From positions 3,556,368-3,620,367 of the forward strand of contig OZ026850.1 in assembly GCA_964023205.1 (NCBI GenBank): a stretch of DNA of 64,000 nt, written 5' to 3'. A program made the position numbers and the translations under genes. Of this stretch, positions 27,701 to 39,700 are shown in pieces. The stretch is from Lutraria lutraria. Its lineage: Eukaryota > Mollusca > Bivalvia > Venerida > Mactridae. Each line of letters begins with the position of its first letter. Within the stretch, counting starts at the first letter, position 1. The notes beneath the pieces are model-generated. The model saw only the letters and a list, made by a program, of their open reading frames with translations, was not told the origin of the DNA and ran no database searches.

Positions 27701-30700
27701 ACTTAATTATTCACTTACCTGCCATTTAGCTGAAGTTGAAAATTCAGTGCCGCACGATTAAGAGAAAGTGAACTTTCGCCACTTCCTTCAGCATATTCAT
27801 TCATACAAGATTTATACGACATCGCATCGGACAATGACCGGACATCCGGGGAACCGAGAGGAAGATGGATATCTGTAATGCAGAATGTTTCCATAAGCTA
27901 CCATAAATCACAATCCTTAACACAGTATAAACCATTTGAACTGAATGATTTTACAGTACAGAACTACACAGTTATAGTGAATTCTAAGGGACCCAGAATA
28001 ATTACATCACTATATCTAAGTCAACTGTTACCAAGTTTTACTGTACATGCAGACTCGATTGACAAACAAACAAAAAAAATAGTCATTTGGTTTTGTTCGT
28101 GTTAAGAAGTGATTAGAAATTAGTTTTTTTAAGCAAAAAATGACTGATCTCAAAATGAAAGCATCTGATTGGTCAGTTTAAGAGTCAATTATTTAAACTG
28201 ACCAATGACAAGGCTCTATTCTGAGACACATACTCACCAACATTCTCATCAAAATCATCGCAATCGAAGAATTCATCGTTGTCAATGGAGAAACTTCGTG
28301 AACGTATGTTATGAGAGTATGAGCGTTCTAACTCATGATGTTCGATAGCTAAGGCATGTAGGGATTCCTGAAGTACGCGATTCTTCTCTTGTTCTTCGTG
28401 TAATGCTTTATCTCGTTCCTGAATATAGATAATCAGTGGAAATATGTGAAATACTGGGTAAAACTTCCAAAATGCATAGTAAAATTGTGTCTTATACGCA
28501 GGTGCGACCTATACACAAGTAATTGCGGGAATGTATAAAATGCAACTGATTTCTTTAAATATTGTTTTTGAGAAAATAAAATGTATTTCTTATATTTTAC
28601 TGATCATTTGGGATTATTTTATTTATTGTTCTGTATAACTGAATTAAAAAAGCTAATGGGCTTTTTTAAGTAAAGCCTAAAAAGATTTTTGGAGAAATTG
28701 AGTGAAAAAGAATTTTGAAAAATCCAAATGGTTTTCTTGACAAACTTTCGTCACAATGAATATACAAATGTAATTTCTCTGAATAAACAAATTTCATCAT
28801 TTATTATGGTTTTCATAAAATTACACGAAGAAATAGTACAGCAGCTATAAAGAGGAAGACAGCTACAGCGGTCTAGTCCTGAACTCAGGATATAAGATAG
28901 TATACCTCTTGTTCCTGTACAAACATATCTAAACATTTATCTAATGATGAACACATGTCATGAGAATATGTGACGATCTTCTGAACCTCGCTACGTACAC
29001 TAGCTAGACTTCCTGCGAAAAAAACAGATAAATTCACATAAATCAGTCAAAATAAATAAATTAGTCAAAACAAATAAATTAGTCAAAACAAATAAATCGT
29101 CAATACAAAAAAATCAGTCAATACAAATAAGTCAGTCACATAAAATATATTCAAATAAATAAACCACTTACCAATCACTCAAATAAATAAACAGAGAAAT
29201 AAATAACTTATCCTTTGTTTTACACCTCTAAACAGTATTTCATTTATATATTAGTGGGCATATAATGTTCAATTTTATTGATATACAGTGCAACATCTCC
29301 AAAGCAACACATGTCATTGTTGAGAGGTTGTTGCTCTAGAGAGGTTTAGTTAACAGTTAAATTGTGTAGTGGGGAGAAAACATGCTGTTGTCGAAGGGGG
29401 GATGTTGCTAAAGAGAAGGCGGCTCTGGTGAGGTTGTACTGTATATATTCCAGGACCCACAATTATTAACATAACATAACAAGACTGTATAACATCATAC
29501 TAACCAGTATTATTAGAATCATGTGAAGTCTTCAAAGATTCATCTAAATGTTTTATATGATTCTGTAGGACAGTTTGATGAGCCTGGGCTACCTGTAAAT
29601 ATACTCCACAACTTTATACTTAACTCAAGTCTATACACAACACAGCTCTATACACAACTTAACTTTATACACAACACAGCTCTATACACAACTTAACTTT
29701 ATACACAACACAGCTCTATACACAACACAGCTCTATACACAACTTAACTTTATACACAACTCAACTCTATACACAACACAGCTCTATACACAACTTAACT
29801 TTATACACAACACAGCTCTATACACAACTTAACTTTATACACAACACAGCTCTATACACAACTTAACTTTATACACAACACAGCTCTATACACAACTTAA
29901 CTTTATACACAACACAGCTCTATACACAACTTAACTTTATACACAACACAGCTCTATACACAACACAGCTCTATACACAACTTAACTTTATACACAACTC
30001 AACTCTATACACAACACAGCTCTATACACAACTTAACTTTATACACAACACAGCTCTATACACAACTTAACTTTATACACAACTCAACTCTATACACAAC
30101 ACAGCTCTATACACAACTTAACTTTATACACAACACAGCTCTATACACAACTTAACTTTATACACAACACAGCTCTATACACAACTTAACTTTATACACA
30201 ACACAGCTCTATACACAACTTAACTTTATACACAACACAGCTCTATACACAATTTAACTTTATACACAACACAGCTCTATACTCAACTCAACTCAAGTCT
30301 ATACACAACACAGCTCTATACACAACTTAACTTTATACACAACACAGCTCTATACACAATTTAACTTTATACACAACACAGCTCTATACACAATTTAACT
30401 TTATACACAACACAGCTCTATACACAACTTAACTTTATACACAACACAGCTCTATACACAATTTAACTTTATACACAACACAGCTCTATACACAACTTAA
30501 CTTTATACACAACACAGCTCTATACACAATTTAACTTTATACACAACACAGCTCTATACACAATTTAACTTTATACACAACACAGCTCTATACACAACTT
30601 AACTTTATACACAACACAGCTCTATACACAATTTAACTTTATACACAACACAGCTCTATACACAACTCACCTCTATACATATATGTTATTCAATAAGCAT

Positions 30701-33700
30701 TTGAATGTTTTTCAATGAACAACACTTTATTAAATGCTTCCTAATATCATTAATTAAATGATATCATTAACAAAAATCACACTTTTAGCAACAAATGTCA
30801 TATTGGAACCTTTTCATATTTGATAAACAGACAGCAATATGATTGAAAGAAGAATACATCCAAAATGCAGGCAACAAAAGATGTGTGCTTCACAGAATGA
30901 TAAAAGAGCCTCCATGTGCAAGATGTTACAGTCACTGGCCTGTATATACTAGCCATTCACAGCTGCTAGGTCAAATCCCATCCCAGCACCAGACAAACTT
31001 CACAGGTGATGAAGCTGTCCAACTAACTTAAGGCCTGTGGTTCTACCTTGGCACATGCAGATTCTTCTATGTTTTAAGCTAACCTGCCTGTTAAGCCACA
31101 TTTAACCCTACAGTACAGAGAACGAGATGTGTTTTTAAAACACAAAACCCCTCTGGGCAACCTTGACCTTTGACCTACTGACCTGAAAATGCACAGGCAT
31201 GTAGAGGTTGTCATGACGAACCAGCATAGGAAGTTTGATGATTGTAGGAGGAAGCGTTTTGATTTTAAAGTCAAGGTTAAAGACGAACACACAAACAGAC
31301 AGGCCAAAATCAGTATGCCCCCGATCTATCAATACGGGGGAAATAAAAAGCAGACCGTGCGAACCCAACTTCTAGGATTAGTTGTTATGAGATATAATTC
31401 ACTTACTTGTAAAGCCTTCTGCATGGAATTGATTTGAATTTCTTCCTTAGACTCGGTTCTTTTGATTTCTCCTTGATTTATATAATGTGTGTTATAATTG
31501 ATATGTTCTTTTAATGAATTCAGCCACATCTGTAATACAAGGGAGATAAATCATGTATACTGTGGAATCATTAATTTTCGTTGGGTTCAATTTTCGTGGT
31601 TTTTACTAAAAAGGCTATTTCGTGGGGACATAAATTCGTGGATTTTGATTTTTGAAAAGAAATGCCTTATCTCCGCATTTGAATTCATGGGGATTTGATT
31701 ACGTGGATGAGTCGAACCACGAAATCCACGAAATTAAATCCCCAACGAAAATTAATGATTCTACAGTATATCAAACATTGGGTGGGTGATAAGTTAATAT
31801 ATATAATGGCCCATTCTACAGCTATGGTCATTTCAGAGCCACCCCACAGAAAGGGGAGAAAAGATATAGGAGAAACAGGCATTTATATCGCTACTTTAAT
31901 TTCAAATAGTTTTTCCAGGTTCTTGATCGAGCCAGGACCTGGTGTAGAGAACCAATACAAGTCTCAGCCCTACTCTGTGATTTTCTTATCAATGAACTTG
32001 GCAAGGTAGCTGGGGTAGGGACACAGAAAAAGCATCAATGAAATATCAAAACGCAGTTCCGAGATTCGAACCTAGGACCTTCAGTTCAGTAGTTCAGCAC
32101 CTTACCACTAGATCAGCAATCACCTGTGTTTGAGGGTGGGTGCATTAATTTGATTAAATTCTATTTTTTTCTAAGTGTTGTTTTATTGGCCAATCATATT
32201 TTGAGCCAGTAGAAATAACTGGCAGAACTTTTTTGTTTCTGCAGGGGTGTGAGGTAGAGCACACAAAACTAATCTAAACAACCTGTCACTGCAGCTTTGC
32301 TATAGACTTTACCATGGCAGTACTGTGTGTGTGATCATGTTTCGTCCTCCATTTTTTGTACCGTCTTATGGGTTGGGAGAATTTTTTTTTTGTGTGCGGG
32401 AAAAGGTGGTATTTCTGAGAAGGTGGGATGTTTTGTGGATTTTTTGTTTTCTTGGAATCTCTTATCTATATTGACTGTAAACATTTACAAAAGCAAGTAA
32501 GGGAGCACCTCTTGCTTACAAGTCAAAGAAATTACTTTTTGTATTGAATTCAGATGACTGCTTGTTTTGTGTATAATGCCTGCCTATCATTTATTGAATA
32601 TACGAAAACCAGATACAACAGTAAGCATGCAATTCAATAACTTTCCAAATGTTTTTAGATGAGTTGGACTAGGTTCTAATATCTAATTACGATAAAATTT
32701 AAATTTACAAAATTATTCAATCTCTTTACCTGCCGTGATACCACTTCCCCTGTAGCTGGGTCCCGGCCTACTCTGACTTCACCAGCACCAGGATCCAATC
32801 CTAGTCGATGATGGGTACCATCAGAATAAGTTACCATGAAATCATGCTTATTTAGTTCAGATACCTGTAAAGAGATAGACCGCAAAGAAATACACATGAA
32901 TTATTGGCTTGAAAATTATATACATGCACACCGTAATGGTTGAGCCCCTCATTTTTGCGACTTCAATTCACATCCTAATTTGACATGCAAGGAATCTGTC
33001 CAGACAGTGAGATAATGAAAGGTGCGTTTTTTTTACCAAATTCAAAATGCAGCCTTACCATTGGTCAATTTTCAAATTTAGCTCAGAGACAGCCAATCAA
33101 ATGCTGTGATACAAACTGATCTAAATATTTCACTTCTTTCCATTTTTCACTACATCTGAGGTTACTACTCATATATATCAGTGTTGTAATGTATACTTTG
33201 AAAGCACAATTTCGTTCACACATATACAGTCAAACCTGTGTAAGCAGCCACCTCCGAATAAAGGCCTCCCCGTAAATAAAGACCATTCTTTTGAAAAACC
33301 GTCATTGATTATTTGGAACAAACTGACCTCTAAATAAAGGTCACCTGTCAATAAAGGCCACCTGTCAATAAAGGTCACATTTTGTTTGTCATACCAGGGA
33401 TGGTCTTTGTTAACAGGTTTGACAGTATATAGTTGTATTACTTACACTTAGATGAGCATTATCCAGATATTTCATACCCCGTCTTTTTGTACCTGTCGAG
33501 GCATCTCCTCTGAGTGAAAAAACACAAAAACAGTTCAGTGAACATAAATATTAGTTTCTTACATTATTAAGTTTGTGACCACCAGAAAATAGTATCATAT
33601 GGCAGGGTTCTCAATAACAGCAGGCTGCAGGCCAATTTAGCCGCTTAGAAATATGTTTGGGCCCGTTAGGAATCTCAAAAGTACATAAAATATTGATAGA

Positions 33701-36700
33701 AGATGCCCGGATCCGCACTTTCAGGCCTGTTAGTCTAGGTTTTGGGCGTGTTGGCCACAAACTTATTGAGAACCCTGTATGGGAGAGCATGATACATAAA
33801 CAAGAGTGCCACAAATGGTGTCAACGCTTGTCAGTTCACCGTGCCATAGTGAAATCTATCCATGTATGAAGTTTCAAGTTGCTACACCTTCTAGTTTCTG
33901 AGTTATGAGCTACATTAAAGTTTTGCACGGATGCAGATACGACTTTTTCTTTGAAAACAACCAAGCTATAAGTATTAGATTTAGTTATGGACATATCTAC
34001 ATTGAAATACCTGTTTCTGAAGTATGACAGTACTCCCCTCTCCAAAACCATCCACACAGGGTTACTTCCTACAAACTTCTTCTGTGAAAAAAAACAAACA
34101 AAAACGTTGAATCTTATTGTCATCATAAAAAAAAACAATAAGCCCAGATATAGAGTATTAGACATGTCTATAAAGGGGTCTTCATGGTAAAGCGGTAATG
34201 GTGTCTGCCTAGTTTTCATCAACTCCTCTTCACAGCTAGTTCTAATCTCACCTCAAAGTTCAAATGTGAGGATTTGTTTGCCTCATCGGGTTTTACACCC
34301 CTTTTCAACAGTCAGGGTCATATGAGGCTGACAGTTCACTTAAGCATTGTTCCTGGAAACAACCAGTACAACACTGCCATCCTTCGTTATCAACTGCTTA
34401 CATTCTCACATAAAGAGACATGGTTAAATTCATTTGTCAATGCATCAAGGGACATAACTCAAAAGTGCCTGGGCTGATTGAGCTGGTTATCGAAATTGCC
34501 AGAGATCTCGTGGCCATAAACATTTCCATGAAGTTCGTAGGGGATCCAAATAAAACTATTTGAATTAGAGAGCAGGCAATCCTGTGGACGCCGCCCGCCT
34601 GCCACGGGTGTTTCCATAATATGACCCATTTTTCAAACGGGCATATAAAAAGACGCATAATATTAAGCTGAAAACAGACATACTTTCATCAAAAGCCCCT
34701 CAAATCTACCCGGTAACCTCACAGCTTCTGTTTTAGGTTTTACGTGTAGTAACTGCTTCATTTGTTCTGTTTTAGCAACTTCTGATGGACGTAAACCTAT
34801 AAAAAAAAATAATTGTGTTTTACACCAATTTATTTAATAATATTTCAGTTACCGTATATACCAATGGGCAGTATACTTATATATACTTATAATGGATGTT
34901 AAACTACAAATAAAATAACAGCATTTAAGGCCTTTTTATTTTTCAACAATATTTCAGTTACAAAATGTATACATACTAGTGGACAGTCAATTCACTTCTG
35001 ATGGATGTAAACTTGTAAAAGAATAATTGTGTTTTATGCCAGTTTACTAAGTTATAAACTGGTGGGCATTGGTATAAAATATTTTTTCATGTTTTTATCA
35101 TGCCTGGAGTAAAACATCGACACATGCCTCATTCTTTTTCCTGTGATTTTCAAGACACAGTAGTTGAGACGGGGACAGTGAAAATGTTTCCCTTAGAAAT
35201 TCAGAAGTTGGAGCCGAGACTCAAACTGAAAACTTTCATTTAGTAGTCCAGGGTATTACCACTAGACCACAGATCATCCATCCACCACTTTTGCTTAGTA
35301 ACAAAATGGCCGATCATTTTAACATTATTAACAGTTAATAATAACGGCATTCTTACTGTATAAGAAAGCTAGTCAGTACACATATGACAATGCAGATCCT
35401 GAACATTTTATTTAGCACTATTCTACAATTATCCTAAACATTAAACAAAACAGAACCTGAAGGTACCTGCATCACTCCAGATCTACTGGCAGGCACTTAA
35501 TTTCCCTATATTCAGCCCCCAAAATTATCAACTATGATTTCCCCATGCTGAGCCTCAAGGATAACTTACCTTGTTTGTTTTTTGTGGCAGAATTCAGCCC
35601 CTTTTGTAGCAAGTATACAGCCACTTCTTTCTGTCCACATTGAGCAGCTATGTGTAATGCAGTATTCCCAAAACTATCTTGACAATTCACCTTTGAAAAA
35701 CTGCCACTTGACATCTGTGGAAAAAATATTGCATTAAAATTAGGCCAAAATTGAAATATTTGCTTCTTGTCTCAGCATTATTTCTGGCCAAAATTTGCCC
35801 ACATTCCCATGTCTGAAGTTTGTCTTACCCCCTGAATTCAGAGAAAATTCCCTTTTAGTAGAATTTCATGTTTTTTGAAAGCAATTAAGTTATTTTGGCC
35901 TCCTATAAGGATGTTTCACTGTCTGAATTATGAAACATTTTACTAATACAGTACAACCTCACCTGAGCGGTCCTCTCTTGAGCACCATCCTCCCATAACA
36001 ACAGCAAGATTTTTCCCACTGCATAACTATTAATTTAACCTCTCTAGAGCAACAACCTCTCGACAACAACATAATTTTGCTACTCCAAAAGGGAGTTGCT
36101 TTGGAGAGGTTGCACTGTATTTTTTTTCCGTATTCAAACACATTTTATTTAGATGTTTTGTTGGCAGTAAGTCATTTAGTTAGTCAGTCTGCTGGTAAAA
36201 CAATTTTTTAACATGATCAGAGAAAAAGATTTTATTATTAAGAGAGTAAATCAGACTGGACCCAATGAAACCCTAATCTTTGCTCGGACCCAGGCGATCA
36301 AAATGTATTCCCATTGTAACAAGACCTGTATTAGGCTTACCAGTTCATCCAGTTTCTCAACTTGACCAAGACGTACAGATGTCATAAATTCTTCCTCCTT
36401 TCTAGTGGCATCGTGCAATTCTGCCGCTGAAATAAAAAAAAATTAAATTAAAAAAATGTTTTCTAATACGATCATTTTTCTGTTGTACTGTATCGAGAAC
36501 CATGTATATAATATGAACAAATAAAGTTTAAACTAAGAAATACCGGTAAGCTTTCTAATGGATTGACCAAAATACACATCGTAAACAATTTTAGATTACT
36601 CTGACCTTTGACTTACGGACAGATCTTGTGAGAAAACTTCATCATTACGGTGAAATTTTGTGCCAAGAAGTTTCCAATTCTTTTATTAATTGACAGAACT

Positions 36701-39700
36701 ACAGTGAACAAAGGCCACCCTTGGAAAAAAATTGTGTCATTATAGACAAGTGGTCTTTATTTGGCAAGTATTTTGTTCTAAAAATTCCTTGATGGTTTTT
36801 AAAAAAATGGCCTTTAATCACATGTTGGTCTTATTAGCAAGCGGCCTCTAACTCTGGTATTACAGTGTAGCATTATTCAAATTAAATTCGGACACAAGCG
36901 TGTTCATGCATAAACTTATCAGCCATTGTGTCAACTAGGCCAAGCACTACGCAAGCATAAAAAGTTTTACACTTTTTTACCATCTATAAGTCGGCATATC
37001 TCATCAGTTTTAGCGAGTGATTTAGCTGTACGGCCCTCGGCATTGATAACCGACACGTCAGCCTGGTGCTGCAGTAATAATGTCACAACATCCTGAAAAT
37101 ATAGAACTCTTGTTACAGTGACCATATGATGGCATGAAGTTTGTGAAAGGTATTATTTGTTTGCATTCATCGTATGAAATGTAAAATATGGCAACTTTGA
37201 AGTGTTTATAGGCCACAAACCAATGTGTACCCTATGGTGGCGCTATGCACTGACCTGTGTTCTATCGCTCAGGCATTATGGGTATTTAAACGACCATGGC
37301 TCTTTACATGAAAAAGTAGGAAATTGCTTACGGAGGATGGTAGTCTAGTACTGGTTCTTCCAAGGAGCGATGCTTAGGTGAACTGTCCATCTTATATGAC
37401 TCCGACTGTTGAAAAGGGGCGTAAAACTCAATATAAACAAACAAACAAACCACTCTAGCTATACTTAACTTAGTAGGTCTTTTTTATGCTGATTTTTTGG
37501 TGAAATATTGGCCCACAAATTCCCTTATAAAAAAGACAAAAAAATATTTTCATACCAGCCTTCCAGTATGGGCAGCTTTGTGTAAGGAAGTGTCTCCAAC
37601 ATTGTTCACCTCATTTACTGATGCACCATTCTGTGGAAAACAAAGTTACAGTCAAAGGGAGACAACTCCAGATTCAAAATCTTGACTAAGTACAGAAATG
37701 TCATGACGAAGGGAAACACTTCCAGATTTAATTATCAGTAATATGGGAGACAACTCCAGATTCAAAATCAAAACGTACAGAAATGTCATGTCGAAGAGAG
37801 ACAATTCCAGCTTTAATTATCAGTAATATGGGAGACAACTCCAGATTCAAAATCAAGATTACGTACAGAATGTCAAATGAAAGGGAGACAACTCATGGTT
37901 CAAAATCAAGATTATTTAAAAAAATGCCATATCAAAGGGAGACAACCCATATTCAAAATTAGAATTTAAAAATGTACAGCAACAGTGTATGAAAGGGGGA
38001 TAACTCAAGATTTAAATAACGATCACACAAACTTGAACAGAAATTATTTCATATTAAAGCTTAGCAATATTTTTGGCTCATGGAAAGGAATGGACATGAC
38101 TGTGACAAATGAAATAATTCACAACAGGCTGATATTTTAGTACAGATTTTTACAAAACTCATGTGGGAGTGCCTCTAATATAAGCATTCCCCCCCAAAAA
38201 AATGTATCTACAACCTTCAATAAGACTTTAACAACATCTGGATGTCCAAAATAAGCAGCTAAATGAAGCGGGGTCCATCCTCTGTTTGCTTTCTGGGATC
38301 CTATAACATAAAAAACCCGTAATTTAACTTTTCTTTTCTAACAGTAGATAATGCAGGGCCTTTTTTTCAAAAATTGGGAAAGGGCCTTAGCCTTTCATTT
38401 TGTGAAATTCAAACGCCATATTTCAGAAGGTTAGACTACTGAGTTTGAATAGCATTGTATTTATGGGAATTACTTGCCTAAAATTGGGAAAAAAAACCCA
38501 GATTTTTTTGCAATTTGGAAGTCACTGAATTTCAGCCTCTGTTATAGAAGGAAAAAAAGCTCTGTCATGTTATAGTGAATTCCTGTGCATTTAAATCATT
38601 GCTTCATTACCAAGCCCTTAAGACAAAATTTCAAATTAGGAGGGAGGGGGTAATTTTAAGGGGGATGCAGAGGCAGATCCGGGATTTCAGGTTAGGGGGA
38701 GGGGTAATATTTAAGAAAGTGGGTGGGGGAACCAAATGGTGAGGGCACACGCCAGGTGCGCCCACTCCCTAAATCCACCTCTGAGATGGGATAGATGGTT
38801 GAGAGAACATAGCCCCTTTTCATTACCACTACTGCCAAATTATTGGTGGTGGTGCGGGGACTAATCTCCCCTCTTGACCCTCTAACTTCGATATACCTGA
38901 TTACACAGGTGCCCTTTATTTGGAGAGGTCCGTAAATACAGGTTTGACTGCATGCATTTTTGTATATATTGGTTTGGATAATTTTGAAGAGTTTAAACCA
39001 TTATGAGTATAATTACATGTGTCGAGGGTTCAGCGCAACACTGTCGTAACTTGTTCTTATTTCAATATGAGTTACGACACTGTTGCGTTGAACCCTCGGT
39101 GTACAGTCAAAATTGTGAACAAAGGACACCCTTGGGCAAGACATAATTTAATGTGGTCGTTAATGACAGATGACCCTTATTTGGAGGTCATTTGTTCTAA
39201 ATAATCAATAACTACTTTTAAAAAGTGGCTTATATTCACAGGGTGTCCTTTCTTCAGAGGTGGCCACATACACAGGTTTGACTGCACTATCAAAGGTCTT
39301 TAACCATTGTCTGATATAAATGACTTGCTCTGGTTTTGGATTTTCAGCATGAGAAGAATGGGCTGAAGGTGTTAAATAGGGAGGATATTAGTGTTGTAAA
39401 ATCAGACTAGAAAAAGAATCGATCATCAAATTGAATCGGAAAGGGTGTTTCGATTCACAATCGGAATATAATCAAAAGCAAATTTATATATCCTTATTTG
39501 ATAAACTTATTTGGTTGTTACTTGTTTGTCATGCAATATATAGTCATTAAAATCTGAAACCCAAAATACTTCTAAACTGATGACCTGAACTTCCCTGGCC
39601 AAGTGGAAATTTCACTCAGATTTTCTCAAATAACCCTTGTTTAAATACACACAATGCCAGATAGTAGTAGAAAGAAGACAGCTGCTCAAATAATGGCGGC

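Larger units (their letters stand above)
20121..27718. other. 7.6-kb ORP1 intron 15
   Basis: Holds the candidate alternative first exon (26593-26633), a gactgactgact-type low-complexity stretch at 20210-20400, MITEs at 21868 and 24206, a G14 run at 22861, an attat microsatellite at 23654, and a dispersed repeat at 26204. The rest shows no supported exon. Confidence 0.6.

Noticed and set aside
29606..30676. Possible CRISPR-like array of direct repeats
   Set aside because: Units are contiguous with no unique spacers, in a eukaryotic intron; it is a minisatellite.
31689..32009. Overlapping frames on both strands near 31.7-32.0 kb
   Set aside because: They run through a mariner-like MITE and a SINE; no real protein.
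32041..32117. Functional tRNA gene
   Set aside because: Boxes A and B are present, but the sequence cannot form a full cloverleaf by eye and related copies exist as SINE heads.
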